Shown here in pieces: positions 8,496-16,927 of a stretch of DNA of 64,000 nt. The stretch is taken from contig JBCDHW010000008.1 of the NCBI GenBank assembly GCA_038749595.1, positions 1 to 64,000 on the forward strand, written 5' to 3'. Below the pieces are notes generated by a model. That model ran no database searches. It was given only the letters and a program-made list of their open reading frames with translations, and was not told the origin of the DNA. Positions within the stretch are counted from its first letter, which is position 1, and each line of letters opens with the position of its first letter. The position numbers and the translations under genes are program-made. The stretch comes from Parvularcula sp038749595 (lineage in GTDB: Bacteria; Pseudomonadota; Alphaproteobacteria; Caulobacterales; Parvularculaceae).

Positions 8496-8507
8496 ACTAT
8501 AAGAAGA

Positions 8508-8583
8508 TGGTGCCGCATGCCGGACTCGAACCAGCGACCTCCTCATTACGAATGAGATGCTCTACCACCTGAGCTAATGCGGC
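8508..8583 (-). tRNA. tRNA-Thr (anticodon CGT)
   Basis: The minus strand gives a complete 76-nt cloverleaf. The acceptor GCCGCAT pairs with ATGCGGC and the D arm has GCTC/GAGC. The anticodon stem is TCTCA/TGAGG with loop TTCGTAA, so the anticodon is CGT and reads ACG codons (Thr). The T arm is GCTGG-TTCGAGT-CCGGC, with discriminator A and an encoded CCA. It lies 27 bp downstream of pheT on the same strand, so read-through from the phe operon is possible. Its 3' end faces the accessory-looking region 1-8507. Confidence 0.97.
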
Positions 8584-8610
8584 CAAGGCTCGCCAGCTAG
8601 CGCAAGCTTG

Positions 8611-10992
8611 TTAGCTGCGCAAGCTGGCCCCTTGTTTTTCGGCGGCGGCGACGATTTTTGCCGAGACCGCCTCAATGTCTTTGTCCGTCAGGGTCTTGGC
8701 CGTGGGCTGGAGCACCACTTCGATGGCGAGAGAGCGCTGGTTTTCCGGGACGCCTTCGCCGCGATAGACGTCGAACAAGCGCACGTCGGTGATCAGCGCC
8801 TTGTCCGCGCCGGTCAGCGCGCGGATGAGGTCCTGGGCCGGTTTCGCCTCGGGGTAGAGGAAGGCGAAGTCGCGGCGGACGGGCATCAGCTCGGCTAGCT
8901 GCGCCGGCGGTTTCGTGGCGGAGGTTTTCTTCGGCGCGGGCACGGCGTCGAGCTCGACCTCGAACACCGCCACGGGCCCGGCCAGGTCGTAGGCCTTGCT
9001 GACCGACGGGTGGAGCTCACCGAAGCGCGCGAGCACGTTCTTTGGCCCAAGCTTCAATCGGCCCGAGCGGCCAGGGTGGAACCCGCGCGGCGCTTCGGCA
9101 TCGACCATCAGCTTGGCCGCTGGTGCCCCGATCGCGCCAAGGACGGCGAGGGCCAGCTCTTTTGCTTGGTAGACGGACGGTTTTTGATCCGCATCCTGCC
9201 AATCGCGCGCACCGGCGCCCCAGATGAGGCCGGTGGCCACCGTGCGTTGCCCATCAGGGCGATCCGTCGTGTACGCACCACCCACTTCGAAGATCGCCAC
9301 TCTTTCCGCTCCGCGCGCTGCGTTCCGGGACGCGGCGAGGAGCAGGTTAGGCAGCGGCCCAGGGCGCATAACCGAGAGGTCAGCGCTGATCGGATTGAGA
9401 AGGGACAGCTCTGCCGCTTGATCGGCGAAGTGCGCCGCGCTCGTATCGTCCGTGAACGCCCAGGTGACGGCTTCGAGGAGTCCGCTGCCTGCGAGCACCG
9501 CACGCGCAGCCTCGGTCCGGACTTCGCTGAGCGATGGGTTGCGCCGGGGCGCATCGCCGAGGCGGGGGAGAGCGTCCGTGGGCAGATGATCAAGCCCGTG
9601 GATGCGCGCCACCTCTTCAACCAGGTCCGCTTTGCCCTCAACGTCAGGGCGCCAGCTGGGCGCGGTGACAGGCCACGTGGTGCCCTCACCAACGGTGAAG
9701 CCAAGGGCCTCCAGGATCGCGCGCTGTTTGTCCTCTGGCACGTGCATGCCGGTAAGGCGCATCACCTCCGTGGGCGGATAATCGATGCGGACGTCTTCGA
9801 CCGGCGGCGTCCCGGCCATGCTGACCGTCGAAGGCTCGCCGCCGCAAACGTCGAGGATCATTTGCGTTGCGCGCTCGATCCCTTCCTCAAGGCTTGCCGG
9901 ATCAATTCCGCGTTCGAACCGATAGCGCGCGTCGGAAACGAGGCTCAGCTTACGTCCCGTTTTGGCGATGGTCAGGGGGTCGAAGTAAGCGCTCTCGATC
10001 AAAACATCCGTGGTCGTCTCATCACAGCCGGTGGAGACACCGCCCATGATCCCGCCAAGCCCCAACGGGCCGCTGTCATCGGCGATCACGCACATGGTCT
10101 CGTCGACCTCATACTCCTTATCGTTGAGCGCCATGAACCGCTCACCCGCTTTGCCCATCCGTGCACGGATGCTGCCTTGCAGTTTCGCCACGTCATAGAC
10201 ATGCAACGGCCGCGCGGCGTCGTAGGACATGAAGTTCGTCACATCCACGAGCATGTTGATCGGGCGCAGGCCGATCGCTTTCAGGCGCTGTTGCAACCAT
10301 TCCGGAGACGGACCGTTCTTCACCCCGCGAATGACACGCGCCGCAAAGGCCGGGCAGGCGACCGGCGCTTCTGTCGTCACCGTCACGGGCTGCTCGAACT
10401 GCCCCTCCACGGCTGCAGCGTTCAAGGGTTTCAGCGTCCCAAGGCCAGCGGCGGCCAGGTCCCGCGCGATGGCCCGCACACCATTCGTGTCCGGACGGTT
10501 CGGCGTCACCTCAAAGTCGATCACCGGGTCAAGCGGGCCCACAACATCGGCCAAGGGCGTGCCGACGCTCGCGTCTTCGGGCAGTTCCATGATCCCGTCG
10601 TGGTCATCGCCCAGCTCCAGCTCGCGGCTCGAGCACATCATACCCAGGCTCTCAACACCGCGGATCTTAGCCTTCGACAGGGTCACGTCGATGCCGGGAA
10701 TGTAGGCGCCGACGGGGGCGTAGGCGACCTTGATCCCGGTGCGCGCGTTCGGCGCGCCGCAGACGATCTGCATCTCCCCGTCTTTGGTATCGACGCGGCA
10801 GACCCGCAAACGATCCGCGTCCGGATGAGGCTGGGCGTCCTTGACAAAGCCCACCGTCACGGGCGCCAGGGCCTCGGCGGGGTCAACGACCTCCTCCACC
10901 TCAAGGCCAACCTTGACCATCGTTTCGACAATCGCATCGAGGGAAGCATCCGTGTCCAGATGATCCTTCAGCCAGCTCAGCGTGAATTTCAT
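8611..10992 (-). CDS. pheT: Phenylalanine-tRNA ligase beta subunit
   Basis: This 793-residue protein is the normal bacterial length. Domains in order are an N-terminal segment (MKFTLSWLKDHLDT), an EMAP/tRNA-binding OB fold (about 40-150), the B3/B4 editing domain, B5, the catalytic-like core, and a C-terminal FDX-ACB anticodon-binding domain (about 700-793, starting at MPVRRDFAFLYPEAK). With PheS it forms the (alpha-beta)2 enzyme that charges tRNA-Phe and edits Tyr. Its ATG overlaps the TGA of the thioesterase gene upstream (ATGA, 10989-10992), so translation is coupled. PheS is two genes upstream in the same operon, whereas in most bacteria pheS and pheT are adjacent. Confidence 0.97.
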   Translation of the reverse strand: MKFTLSWLKDHLDTDASLDAIVETMVKVGLEVEEVVDPAEALAPVTVGFVKDAQPHPDADRLRVCRVDTKDGEMQIVCGAPNARTGIKVAYAPVGAYIPGIDVTLSKAKIRGVESLGMMCSSRELELGDDHDGIMELPEDASVGTPLADVVGPLDPVIDFEVTPNRPDTNGVRAIARDLAAAGLGTLKPLNAAAVEGQFEQPVTVTTEAPVACPAFAARVIRGVKNGPSPEWLQQRLKAIGLRPINMLVDVTNFMSYDAARPLHVYDVAKLQGSIRARMGKAGERFMALNDKEYEVDETMCVIADDSGPLGLGGIMGGVSTGCDETTTDVLIESAYFDPLTIAKTGRKLSLVSDARYRFERGIDPASLEEGIERATQMILDVCGGEPSTVSMAGTPPVEDVRIDYPPTEVMRLTGMHVPEDKQRAILEALGFTVGEGTTWPVTAPSWRPDVEGKADLVEEVARIHGLDHLPTDALPRLGDAPRRNPSLSEVRTEAARAVLAGSGLLEAVTWAFTDDTSAAHFADQAAELSLLNPISADLSVMRPGPLPNLLLAASRNAARGAERVAIFEVGGAYTTDRPDGQRTVATGLIWGAGARDWQDADQKPSVYQAKELALAVLGAIGAPAAKLMVDAEAPRGFHPGRSGRLKLGPKNVLARFGELHPSVSKAYDLAGPVAVFEVELDAVPAPKKTSATKPPAQLAELMPVRRDFAFLYPEAKPAQDLIRALTGADKALITDVRLFDVYRGEGVPENQRSLAIEVVLQPTAKTLTDKDIEAVSAKIVAAAEKQGASLRS

Positions 10993-11381
10993 GTCCCGCT
11001 CTCCTTGGGCAGGGGGGTAGGCCGACCATCTTCGTCGAGGGCGACGAAGATGAAATCGGCTTCCGTGACTTTTTCTGTTTCAAAGGTTCCTTGGTGCTCG
11101 ACCCAGGCTTCCACTTTGATCGTCACCGAGGTGCGTCCCTCACGGACGATCTTGCAATAGGTGTTGAAGATATCGCCAACCTTCACGGGACGGACGAAAT
11201 GCATCGAGTCGACAGCCACCGTTGCCACGCGGCCCTGCGCCCGGCGGACGGCCATCACCGAGGAGCCAAGGTCCATCTGGCTCATCACCCAACCGCCAAA
11301 GACGTCGCCTGCCGAGTTAAGGTCAGCGGGCATCGGCATGACGCGGAGGGTCATCTCACCTTCGGGTCTGGCGCTGGTCAT
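10989..11381 (-). CDS. YciA-type hotdog-fold acyl-CoA thioesterase
   Basis: From ATG 11381 the protein is 130 residues, the normal size for a single hotdog-fold thioesterase. NSAGDVFGGWVMSQMD is the usual N..G..FGG..M..MD active-site segment, and VATVAVDSMHFVRPVKVGD is the second conserved block. It would hydrolyse acyl-CoA to free acid and CoA in the cytoplasm. The frame stays open further upstream (to 11507), but the MTSARPEGEM start gives an ATGA overlap with the upstream gene and removes a non-conserved, Arg-rich extension. It is embedded between pheS and pheT with ATGA overlaps on both sides; a role tied to tRNA charging is not known. Confidence 0.9.
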   Translation of the reverse strand: MTSARPEGEMTLRVMPMPADLNSAGDVFGGWVMSQMDLGSSVMAVRRAQGRVATVAVDSMHFVRPVKVGDIFNTYCKIVREGRTSVTIKVEAWVEHQGTFETEKVTEADFIFVALDEDGRPTPLPKESGT

Positions 11382-11995
11382 TGCGGCGCACGCTTTGCGA
11401 GCGCGGCCAGGTAGCTCTGGGTCAGGCTCTCCATCGCATCCGTTCGGTCGGGGCAAGACGTCACGCGTTTCGGTTCGACCTCGCCCAACATCGTCGATTC
11501 CCAGCATTCACCGAACACGGAGCAATAGCATGCACGCGCGTCCGCCGCATTGATGGTGGAGTTGGGCGTCAGCAAAAAGTGTGCACGGAACGCGTTCGCC
11601 ATTTCTGGTTCCCACTGCATCTTCCAGAAGGCGTCTTGCTCACCCGCTTGGAAATAGCCAGTCGGATCGGCCCAGGTCACCGTTGTCGTTTGCGCCAGCT
11701 CAGGCGTAAGAAGCCCCCCGCCAAGCTCATCCCATTCCCGGATGACCTCGCCTTCGAACAAGAGTTCAAAGCTTTTCAGGTAGGCGACCCCGTGCCCGCG
11801 GTTGCTGACAAAGATCAACACTGACGGTCCCTCCGGGTCCTGACGAACAGAGCCGCTAATGTCGATAATGGGCAGGAAGCTCGCCCGCTGGTTCTGACGT
11901 TGCAGGCGCGCCTCGTCCCAGGCGATGAACACCGCCACGACACTGGTCACCAGCGCCGCGACAGCAATCAGTGTGTTGGAGTCGACCTTTTTCAC
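11378..11995 (-). CDS. Membrane-anchored protein of unknown function in the pheST operon
   Basis: The protein has 205 residues: one N-terminal TM helix (about 7-25), then a charged linker (EARLQRQNQRA) and a soluble domain of mainly beta-type sequence (DISGSVRQDPEGPSVLIFVSNRG). The C-terminal part is Cys-rich (ACYCSVFGECWE and SCPD). I do not recognise the family. It starts 7 bases after the pheS stop and ends in an ATGA overlap with the thioesterase, so it is part of the phe operon. The topology (N-in, domain outside) is a prediction. Confidence 0.75.
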   Translation of the reverse strand: MKKVDSNTLIAVAALVTSVVAVFIAWDEARLQRQNQRASFLPIIDISGSVRQDPEGPSVLIFVSNRGHGVAYLKSFELLFEGEVIREWDELGGGLLTPELAQTTTVTWADPTGYFQAGEQDAFWKMQWEPEMANAFRAHFLLTPNSTINAADARACYCSVFGECWESTMLGEVEPKRVTSCPDRTDAMESLTQSYLAALAKRAPQ

Positions 11996-12002
11996 AGCCG
12001 CC

Positions 12003-13061
12003 TCACACCTCTTCGGGGGCGAAGCCGTAATGCTCGATCCAGCGGGTGTCGGCGGCGAAGAAGGCGCGCAGGTCCGGAATGCCGTATTTCAGCATCGCCA
12101 GGCGATCGACACCCATGCCGAACGCAAAGCCTTGGTACTCATCCGGGTCGAGCCCGCACGCTTTCAGCACATTCGGATGCACCATGCCGCAGCCCAGGAT
12201 CTCCATCCAGTCCGCACCCTGACCAATCTTGATGCCGCCATCGACGCGCTCATAACCGACATCCATCTCGGCCGAAGGCTCCGTGAACGGAAAGAAGTGC
12301 GGCCGGAACCGGGTCTTCAGCTCTTTGGCGCCAAAGAACTCCCGGCAGAACGCTTCCAGCGTGCCTTTGAGGTGACCCATATGGGTCTCTTTGTCGATGA
12401 CGAGGCCCTCGACCTGGTGGAACATCGGCGTGTGGGTCTGGTCGCTGTCACAGCGAAACGTTCGGCCCGGCGCGATCACCCGGATCGGCGGCTTCTCGTT
12501 CATCATCGTGCGCACCTGAACCGGCGAGGTGTGCGTGCGCAGCACCATCTTCGACCCATCCTCCTTAGGCGGAAAGAAGAACGTGTCGTGCATCTCCCGC
12601 GCCGGATGCTCCGGCGGGAAGTTCAGTGCCGTGAAGTTATGGAAGTCATCCTCGATGTCCGGGCCTTCGCGGACTTCAAAGCCCATGGCGGCGAAGATCT
12701 CAGCCACCTCAGCGAACACCTTCGTCAGGGGGTGCAGCCGACCGCGCGCGCCCGTGCCGACGGGAAGGGTCACGTCCACCCGTTCCGCCTCCAGCTGCAC
12801 CGCGAGGGCTTCTTCTTCGAGCACCGTTTTGCGCGACGTGATCGCATCCGCGATCCTAGTCTTCAGACCATTCAGCGCTGGGCCCGCCACCTGGCGCTCC
12901 TCAGGGCTCATTTTGCCCAGGGTCTTCATCCGCTCGGACACAACGCCTTTTTTCCCCAAGGCGTGCACGCGCAGGTCCTCCAGCGCGCGCTCGTCACCCG
13001 CCGCTGCAATCTGGGCGGAGAGGTCATTCTCAAGGGCGGAAAGGTCGTCGTCTAAAGCCAT
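12003..13061 (-). CDS. pheS: Phenylalanine-tRNA ligase alpha subunit
   Basis: The 352-residue class II synthetase subunit has an N-terminal coiled coil (about 1-90) and a catalytic core. Motif 2 is in the region TFRCDSDQTHTPMFHQVEGL and motif 3 is GFAFGMGVDRLAMLKYGI near the C-terminus. It carries the Phe and ATP sites, activates Phe and transfers it to tRNA-Phe. I chose ATG 13061 (MALDDDLSALEN); the open frame upstream to 13118 is Arg-rich and unlike the family. It is the first gene of the operon pheS, TM protein, thioesterase, pheT. Confidence 0.96.
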   Translation of the reverse strand: MALDDDLSALENDLSAQIAAAGDERALEDLRVHALGKKGVVSERMKTLGKMSPEERQVAGPALNGLKTRIADAITSRKTVLEEEALAVQLEAERVDVTLPVGTGARGRLHPLTKVFAEVAEIFAAMGFEVREGPDIEDDFHNFTALNFPPEHPAREMHDTFFFPPKEDGSKMVLRTHTSPVQVRTMMNEKPPIRVIAPGRTFRCDSDQTHTPMFHQVEGLVIDKETHMGHLKGTLEAFCREFFGAKELKTRFRPHFFPFTEPSAEMDVGYERVDGGIKIGQGADWMEILGCGMVHPNVLKACGLDPDEYQGFAFGMGVDRLAMLKYGIPDLRAFFAADTRWIEHYGFAPEEV

Positions 13062-13223
13062 GGCGTGGTCGTTCCTGCGTGCCCGCTGGCGTGTGCCAGT
13101 GCGTGCAGCCAAGATCAACTCACCCCGTCCTGACCAACGGTCTGTGCACGAAAGTGACCGGATCCGGCAAAGTGCAAGGGTAACCGCAAGCCTTCGTTAG
13201 ACTATCCAAGGTTGTATGGCGCC

Positions 13224-14687
13224 ATGGTTTCGCTTCGCCTCCGGTCCGAGAATCTCTACCCGCGGTACATTCTCGCCGCCTCACTGATTATTGTGCTCGT
13301 GGTCACCAGCCACGTCATGGCCCGCCAGGCTTTGAGCGGAGGGGAGGAGGCCGCGCGGGCGATCAACATCAGTGGCCGCCAGCGTTCGCTCAGCCAGCGG
13401 ATCACCCACCAAACCATCCTCGAAGCGCAAGATCCCAACGATCGTTTGCTGACCCGCAGCCTCGATCGCACCATCGATCAGTTCTCCGCCTCCCATGACG
13501 CGCTTTACAACGGCGGCGCCATGGGCCTGACGGCAGAGGGCGCGCTCGTCCGGCGCGAGGCGTACGAGGCGAGCGTCGGCGCGGTCACGCTTCACCGCCG
13601 CGTGCTCAACTACATCGAAACGATCGACGCCGCGCGCGCAGGCAATCCCGACGCGTTGGCAGAGGTCCGCGAACTGGCGGTCAGCGACGCGATGGTCGAA
13701 GACCTCGATGCCGCCGTGCGCGCCCTGCAACGCCAGGCCAGCGAAATTGTTGAGCGCGCAGAGTTCATCAGCCTCCTGAGCTTAGTCGCAGCGCTGCTCG
13801 TCCTGGTCCTCGAAGCGCTGTTCATTTTCGTTCCCGCGCAACAGAAGGTGACCTCAACAATTAGGGAGCTTCGTCAGTCCAATGACGAGCTCAAGGCCTC
13901 GCGGCGCGAGCTTCAAACAGCGCTCGGTGATGCGGATATCGCCAGATCCCATGTCGAGAACCTTCTTCGCGAGCGCCGGTCTGCCGCCCGGGAAGCGGCC
14001 CAGGAGATCAGCCTACCGTTCTCGACACTGATCAGCTCTCTGCACACCCTTCGCGCGCCGAAGGGTGACGTCGTTCAAGAAGAGGAGCTTTCCGAAGCCC
14101 GCAACGCCGTCCGCCGGATGCGTAAGGCGCTCAACGCGGCCTTCGGCGAGGGCGGCATCCTCGCGTCCGTGTCAGTGCTGGACGAAAGCCCTGTCGATAT
14201 CCGCCAGTTCGTTGAATCCCTGGCTGTTATGACAACGCGCTGGGCTGACGATAAGGGGTTGTCCTTCGCCTACCACGTCGACGAGTCGCTGCCGGACATG
14301 CTGGTCCTCGATTGCCCCCGCATGGAACGTGTTCTGAGCAATCTTCTCAGCAATGCGGTGAAATACACCGACAGCGGCTCTGTCCAGCTCAAGGTCTGCC
14401 AAGTGACCCGCGGCCTTTTGCGCTTCGCAGTGGAAGACACCGGCGTCGGCATCCCCGCCGATCAAGTCGACCGGCTTTTCCGTTCCTACCGCGGAGAAGA
14501 CCAAGGCACCGCCCATGCCGCCACCGGAACAGGCCTCGGCCTCGCGATCTGCGCTGAGCTCACCCAAGCCATGGGCGGCAACATCAATGTCGAGAGCGTG
14601 GTCGGCGAGGGGACGACAGTCTCCCTCGCTTTGCCGCTGAAAGAACCCTCCGTCGAGGAAGGATCCGTCGGCGTCATGGCTATCTAA
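13224..14687 (+). CDS. Histidine-kinase-like membrane protein lacking the phospho-acceptor His
   Basis: From ATG 13224 the protein is 487 residues (TTG 13212 is the alternative). A TM helix (about 16-31) leads into a PilJ-type extracytoplasmic sensor domain with the typical NISGRQRSLSQRI segment. A second TM (about 183-204) and a coiled coil follow. Then comes a dimerisation region in which the usual SHELRTPLN is replaced by AQEISLPFS, so Gln260 (CAG at 14001-14003) stands where His is expected. The HATPase domain is intact: N-box NLLSNAVKYT, G1 DTGVGIP, G2 GTGLGLAI. It could bind ATP but not autophosphorylate in the standard way. No response regulator is adjacent. Confidence 0.85.
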   Translation: MVSLRLRSENLYPRYILAASLIIVLVVTSHVMARQALSGGEEAARAINISGRQRSLSQRITHQTILEAQDPNDRLLTRSLDRTIDQFSASHDALYNGGAMGLTAEGALVRREAYEASVGAVTLHRRVLNYIETIDAARAGNPDALAEVRELAVSDAMVEDLDAAVRALQRQASEIVERAEFISLLSLVAALLVLVLEALFIFVPAQQKVTSTIRELRQSNDELKASRRELQTALGDADIARSHVENLLRERRSAAREAAQEISLPFSTLISSLHTLRAPKGDVVQEEELSEARNAVRRMRKALNAAFGEGGILASVSVLDESPVDIRQFVESLAVMTTRWADDKGLSFAYHVDESLPDMLVLDCPRMERVLSNLLSNAVKYTDSGSVQLKVCQVTRGLLRFAVEDTGVGIPADQVDRLFRSYRGEDQGTAHAATGTGLGLAICAELTQAMGGNINVESVVGEGTTVSLALPLKEPSVEEGSVGVMAI

Positions 14688-14710
14688 ACAGCGCACTGAA
14701 GAGACGGCCC

Positions 14711-14742
14711 AAAAAAAAGGCTCCCCGCGTCCGCGGAGAGCC
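14711..14742 (-). terminator. Intrinsic terminator of rpmI-rplT
   Basis: On the minus strand GGCTCTCCGCG-gac-GCGGGGAGCC forms a strong GC-rich stem and is followed by eight T residues. It lies 29 bases past the rplT stop. The HK-like gene ends convergently at 14687, so it may also slow transcription from that side. Confidence 0.93.
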
Positions 14743-14770
14743 TCGCAAACCGTCCGTGGACGATCGTTTC

Positions 14771-15127
14771 TTAGCCGAGCGCAGCCTTAGCTTGCGCAGC
14801 GAATGCTTCAAACGCTTGCGGCTCTTTCGCAGCAATATCGGCGAGCATCTTCCGGTCCACTTCGACACCAGCTTTCGCCAGGCCGCCCATGAACGTGGAG
14901 TAGGTCATGCCGTGCAGACGAGCCGCGGCGTTGATCCGCTGGATCCACAGCTTGCGGAACTCGCGCTTGCGGTTCTTCCGGTCGCGGTAGGCGTACTGAC
15001 CGGCTTTCTCCACCGCCTGGTTGGCAGCTGAGAAAATGTTCTTGCGGCGACCGCGATAGCCTTTGGCGTTCGCGATAACTTTGCGGTGACGGGCGTGGGA
15101 CGAAGGTCCCCCTTTGACGCGTGACAT
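14771..15127 (-). CDS. rplT: 50S ribosomal protein L20
   Basis: The 118-residue protein has normal length, with the typical basic N-terminus (RVKGGPSSHARHRKVIANAKG) and the conserved RKRFRKLWIQRINAA-type block (here REFRKLWIQRINAAAR). It binds 23S rRNA domain I and is needed for early 50S assembly. AGGAGG lies just before its ATG. It is 15 bp downstream of rpmI and ends at a strong terminator. The infC gene that commonly precedes this pair is not present here. Confidence 0.98.
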   Translation of the reverse strand: MSRVKGGPSSHARHRKVIANAKGYRGRRKNIFSAANQAVEKAGQYAYRDRKNRKREFRKLWIQRINAAARLHGMTYSTFMGGLAKAGVEVDRKMLADIAAKEPQAFEAFAAQAKAALG

Positions 15128-15142
15128 GTCTCAAGGTCCTCC

Positions 15143-15343
15143 TTAGCGGTCGTAGGGCATGTACTTCTTGGCAATGCGCTGATCGCACTCTGCCATCGGT
15201 TCCATGCCGCGCTTTTGGCGGATTTGCTTGGGGGTGCGCTTGATCATGCCGTGGCGCTTGCCCGTGGCCATGGCCATGATCTTGCCAGTACCAGTCACTT
15301 TAAAGCGCTTCTTGGCGCCCGACTTGGTCTTCATCTTAGGCAT
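15143..15343 (-). CDS. rpmI: 50S ribosomal protein L35
   Basis: The 66-residue protein has the family signature MPKMKTKSGAKKRFKVTGTG and RHGMIKRTPKQIRQKRG. The start at 15343 is preceded by GGAG at good spacing; the in-frame ATG at 15358 would put the Shine-Dalgarno inside the gene and add five residues not found in L35. It is the first gene of the rpmI-rplT operon and is divergent from pyrC, with a shared 177-bp promoter region. Confidence 0.97.
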   Translation of the reverse strand: MPKMKTKSGAKKRFKVTGTGKIMAMATGKRHGMIKRTPKQIRQKRGMEPMAECDQRIAKKYMPYDR

Positions 15344-15520
15344 GTTCATCTCCTTCATTCAGGCGCACCGAGGCCATGCCGTCGTGCCAGGCGCGCGCAG
15401 GAACGCGGCGTAGAGCATAGGAGCCGGAGCGAGTCTAGGGCTTCACAAGCAAAGGAGCGCTCGCTTTGTCTTCGGGAACGGCGCTTGACGCCAAGTGTTC
15501 CCCCTAAGAAGAGCCAGCCG

Positions 15521-16558
15521 ATGATCGACCGTATCACCATTCGCACGCCCGACGACTGGCACACGCACCAGCGCGATGGGGCGATGCTGGCCGCCGTGAT
15601 CAACCACACGGCGCGGCAGTTCCGGCGCGCGATCGTCATGCCCAACCTTGTCCAGCCGGTGATCACCACCGCGGACGCCGCGGCCTACCGCGACCGCATT
15701 CGCGCAGCGCTCACCCCTGAGAACCAGGCGTTTGAGCCGCTGATGACGTGCTATCTCACCGATACGATCGACGCCGATGACATCGCCGCGGGCTTCGCCG
15801 ACGGCGTCCTCACCGCGGCCAAGCTCTACCCCGCGGGCGCCACCACCAACTCCGACTCCGGCGTGACTGATGTGAAAAACATCTACCCCGTGCTGGAGCG
15901 GATGCAGGAAATCGGCATGCCGTTCCTCATCCACGGCGAGGTGACCAGCGACGATATCGACATCTTCGACCGCGAGGCGGTGTTCATCGAGCGCATCCTC
16001 CGCGATGTTGTCGAAACCTTCAGTGAGCTGAAGATCGTGTTCGAGCACATCACTACCAAGGACGCGGTCGATTTCGTGGCCGAGTGCGGCCCGCTCGTCG
16101 CGGCGACAATCACGCCCCAGCACCTCCACATCAACCGCAACGCGATTTTCAAAGGCGGGATCAATCCGCACCAATATTGCCTGCCTGTCGCCAAGCGCGA
16201 GCTGCATCGCCAGGCCCTGCGCAAGATGGTGGCGACCGGCAATCCCAAGTTCTTCCTGGGTACCGATAGCGCGCCCCATGCGCGCCACGCGAAGGAAAGC
16301 GCTTGCGGCTGCGCGGGCATCTTCAACGCTCCGTATGCGCTCGAAAGCTACCTCGCGGTCTTCGAAGAAGAGAACGCGATCGAGCACTTCGAAGGCTTCG
16401 CCAGCCTCCACGGCCCTGCCTTCTATGGCCTGCCCCTCAACGAAGGTACCGTAACGTTAGAGCGGATCGACACGCTCGTCCCCGAGACCTTGGGCGAAGG
16501 CGATACACTGACCGTGCCGTTCCATGCCGGGGAAACCATCCGCTGGCGGATGGTTTAG
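15521..16558 (+). CDS. pyrC: Dihydroorotase, type II
   Basis: The 345-residue enzyme closes carbamoyl-aspartate to dihydroorotate in pyrimidine synthesis. The metal ligands of the amidohydrolase fold are visible. DDWHTHQRDG near the N-terminus gives two His, and AAKLYPAGATTNS around residue 101 gives the carboxylated Lys. LIHGEVT and VFEHITT supply the next His residues, and LGTDSAPH near residue 250 the catalytic Asp. The length matches the E. coli-type homodimeric enzyme. ATG 15521 fits the family; the frame is open further upstream but has no homologous sequence there. It stands alone, divergent from rpmI. Confidence 0.97.
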   Translation: MIDRITIRTPDDWHTHQRDGAMLAAVINHTARQFRRAIVMPNLVQPVITTADAAAYRDRIRAALTPENQAFEPLMTCYLTDTIDADDIAAGFADGVLTAAKLYPAGATTNSDSGVTDVKNIYPVLERMQEIGMPFLIHGEVTSDDIDIFDREAVFIERILRDVVETFSELKIVFEHITTKDAVDFVAECGPLVAATITPQHLHINRNAIFKGGINPHQYCLPVAKRELHRQALRKMVATGNPKFFLGTDSAPHARHAKESACGCAGIFNAPYALESYLAVFEEENAIEHFEGFASLHGPAFYGLPLNEGTVTLERIDTLVPETLGEGDTLTVPFHAGETIRWRMV

Positions 16559-16927
16559 CCGCGACCTTTCTGGCCAAGTCATGACTTATCCCCACGTCGT
16601 CCGCAGACGTTACACTAAACCCGCGGTAGGAGCGGGGCGGTGGCGCCTAACCTCCAGCCTGCCGCTGCGCTTGGATCGCGCGCGCTTCGACTGGGGCTGG
16701 AAACCTCCGGCTAACGGCTCAGCGCACAAGGCTGCGGGGCAGGGTGAGCTGATGTTCGGCCCCTGCCAAAGATCCGGGCCCATCGCGCGCGGCGAGGCTT
16801 TGGAACGCTTCACACCGCTTGCACAGACACTAGCTTCCTCCGCATGCGGTGCGCCGCGCGCGACCCCCGTCCTTCCGACCGTCCTCGCTGAGGCGGCCTA
16901 AAGGCATGCGCGTCCGGAAGGTTTGGT
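16559..16927. other. Gene-free stretch between pyrC and the permease
   Basis: It is bounded by the pyrC stop and the stop of the convergent permease gene. An in-frame reading from ATG 16581 gives about 107 residues of Pro/Arg/Ala-rich sequence without recognisable features or a Shine-Dalgarno, so I do not call it. I found no T-run hairpin and no known structural RNA. Confidence 0.5.

Noticed and set aside
1..8507. Integrase or duplicated tRNA 3' end that would prove a genomic island
   Set aside because: Neither a tyrosine-recombinase gene nor a second copy of the tRNA-Thr 3' sequence was found in the window; the island idea stays an inference.
8584..8630. Repeated AGCT.GCGCAAGCT palindromes between tRNA-Thr and the pheT stop
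   Set aside because: Could be a small processing or terminator structure, but one copy is inside pheT coding sequence and there is no T-run.
9010..11160. Long plus-strand reading frame of about 716 codons antisense to pheT
   Set aside because: pheT is certain on the other strand; the antisense translation is Arg/His-rich with no domain, a usual by-product of GC-rich coding DNA.
15443..16411. Minus-strand reading frame of about 320 codons antisense to pyrC
   Set aside because: pyrC has all its active-site motifs; the antisense product is compositionally odd and unrelated to anything known to me.
16581..16901. Possible 107-residue gene in the pyrC-permease gap
   Set aside because: No Shine-Dalgarno, unusual Pro/Ala/Arg composition and no recognisable motif.
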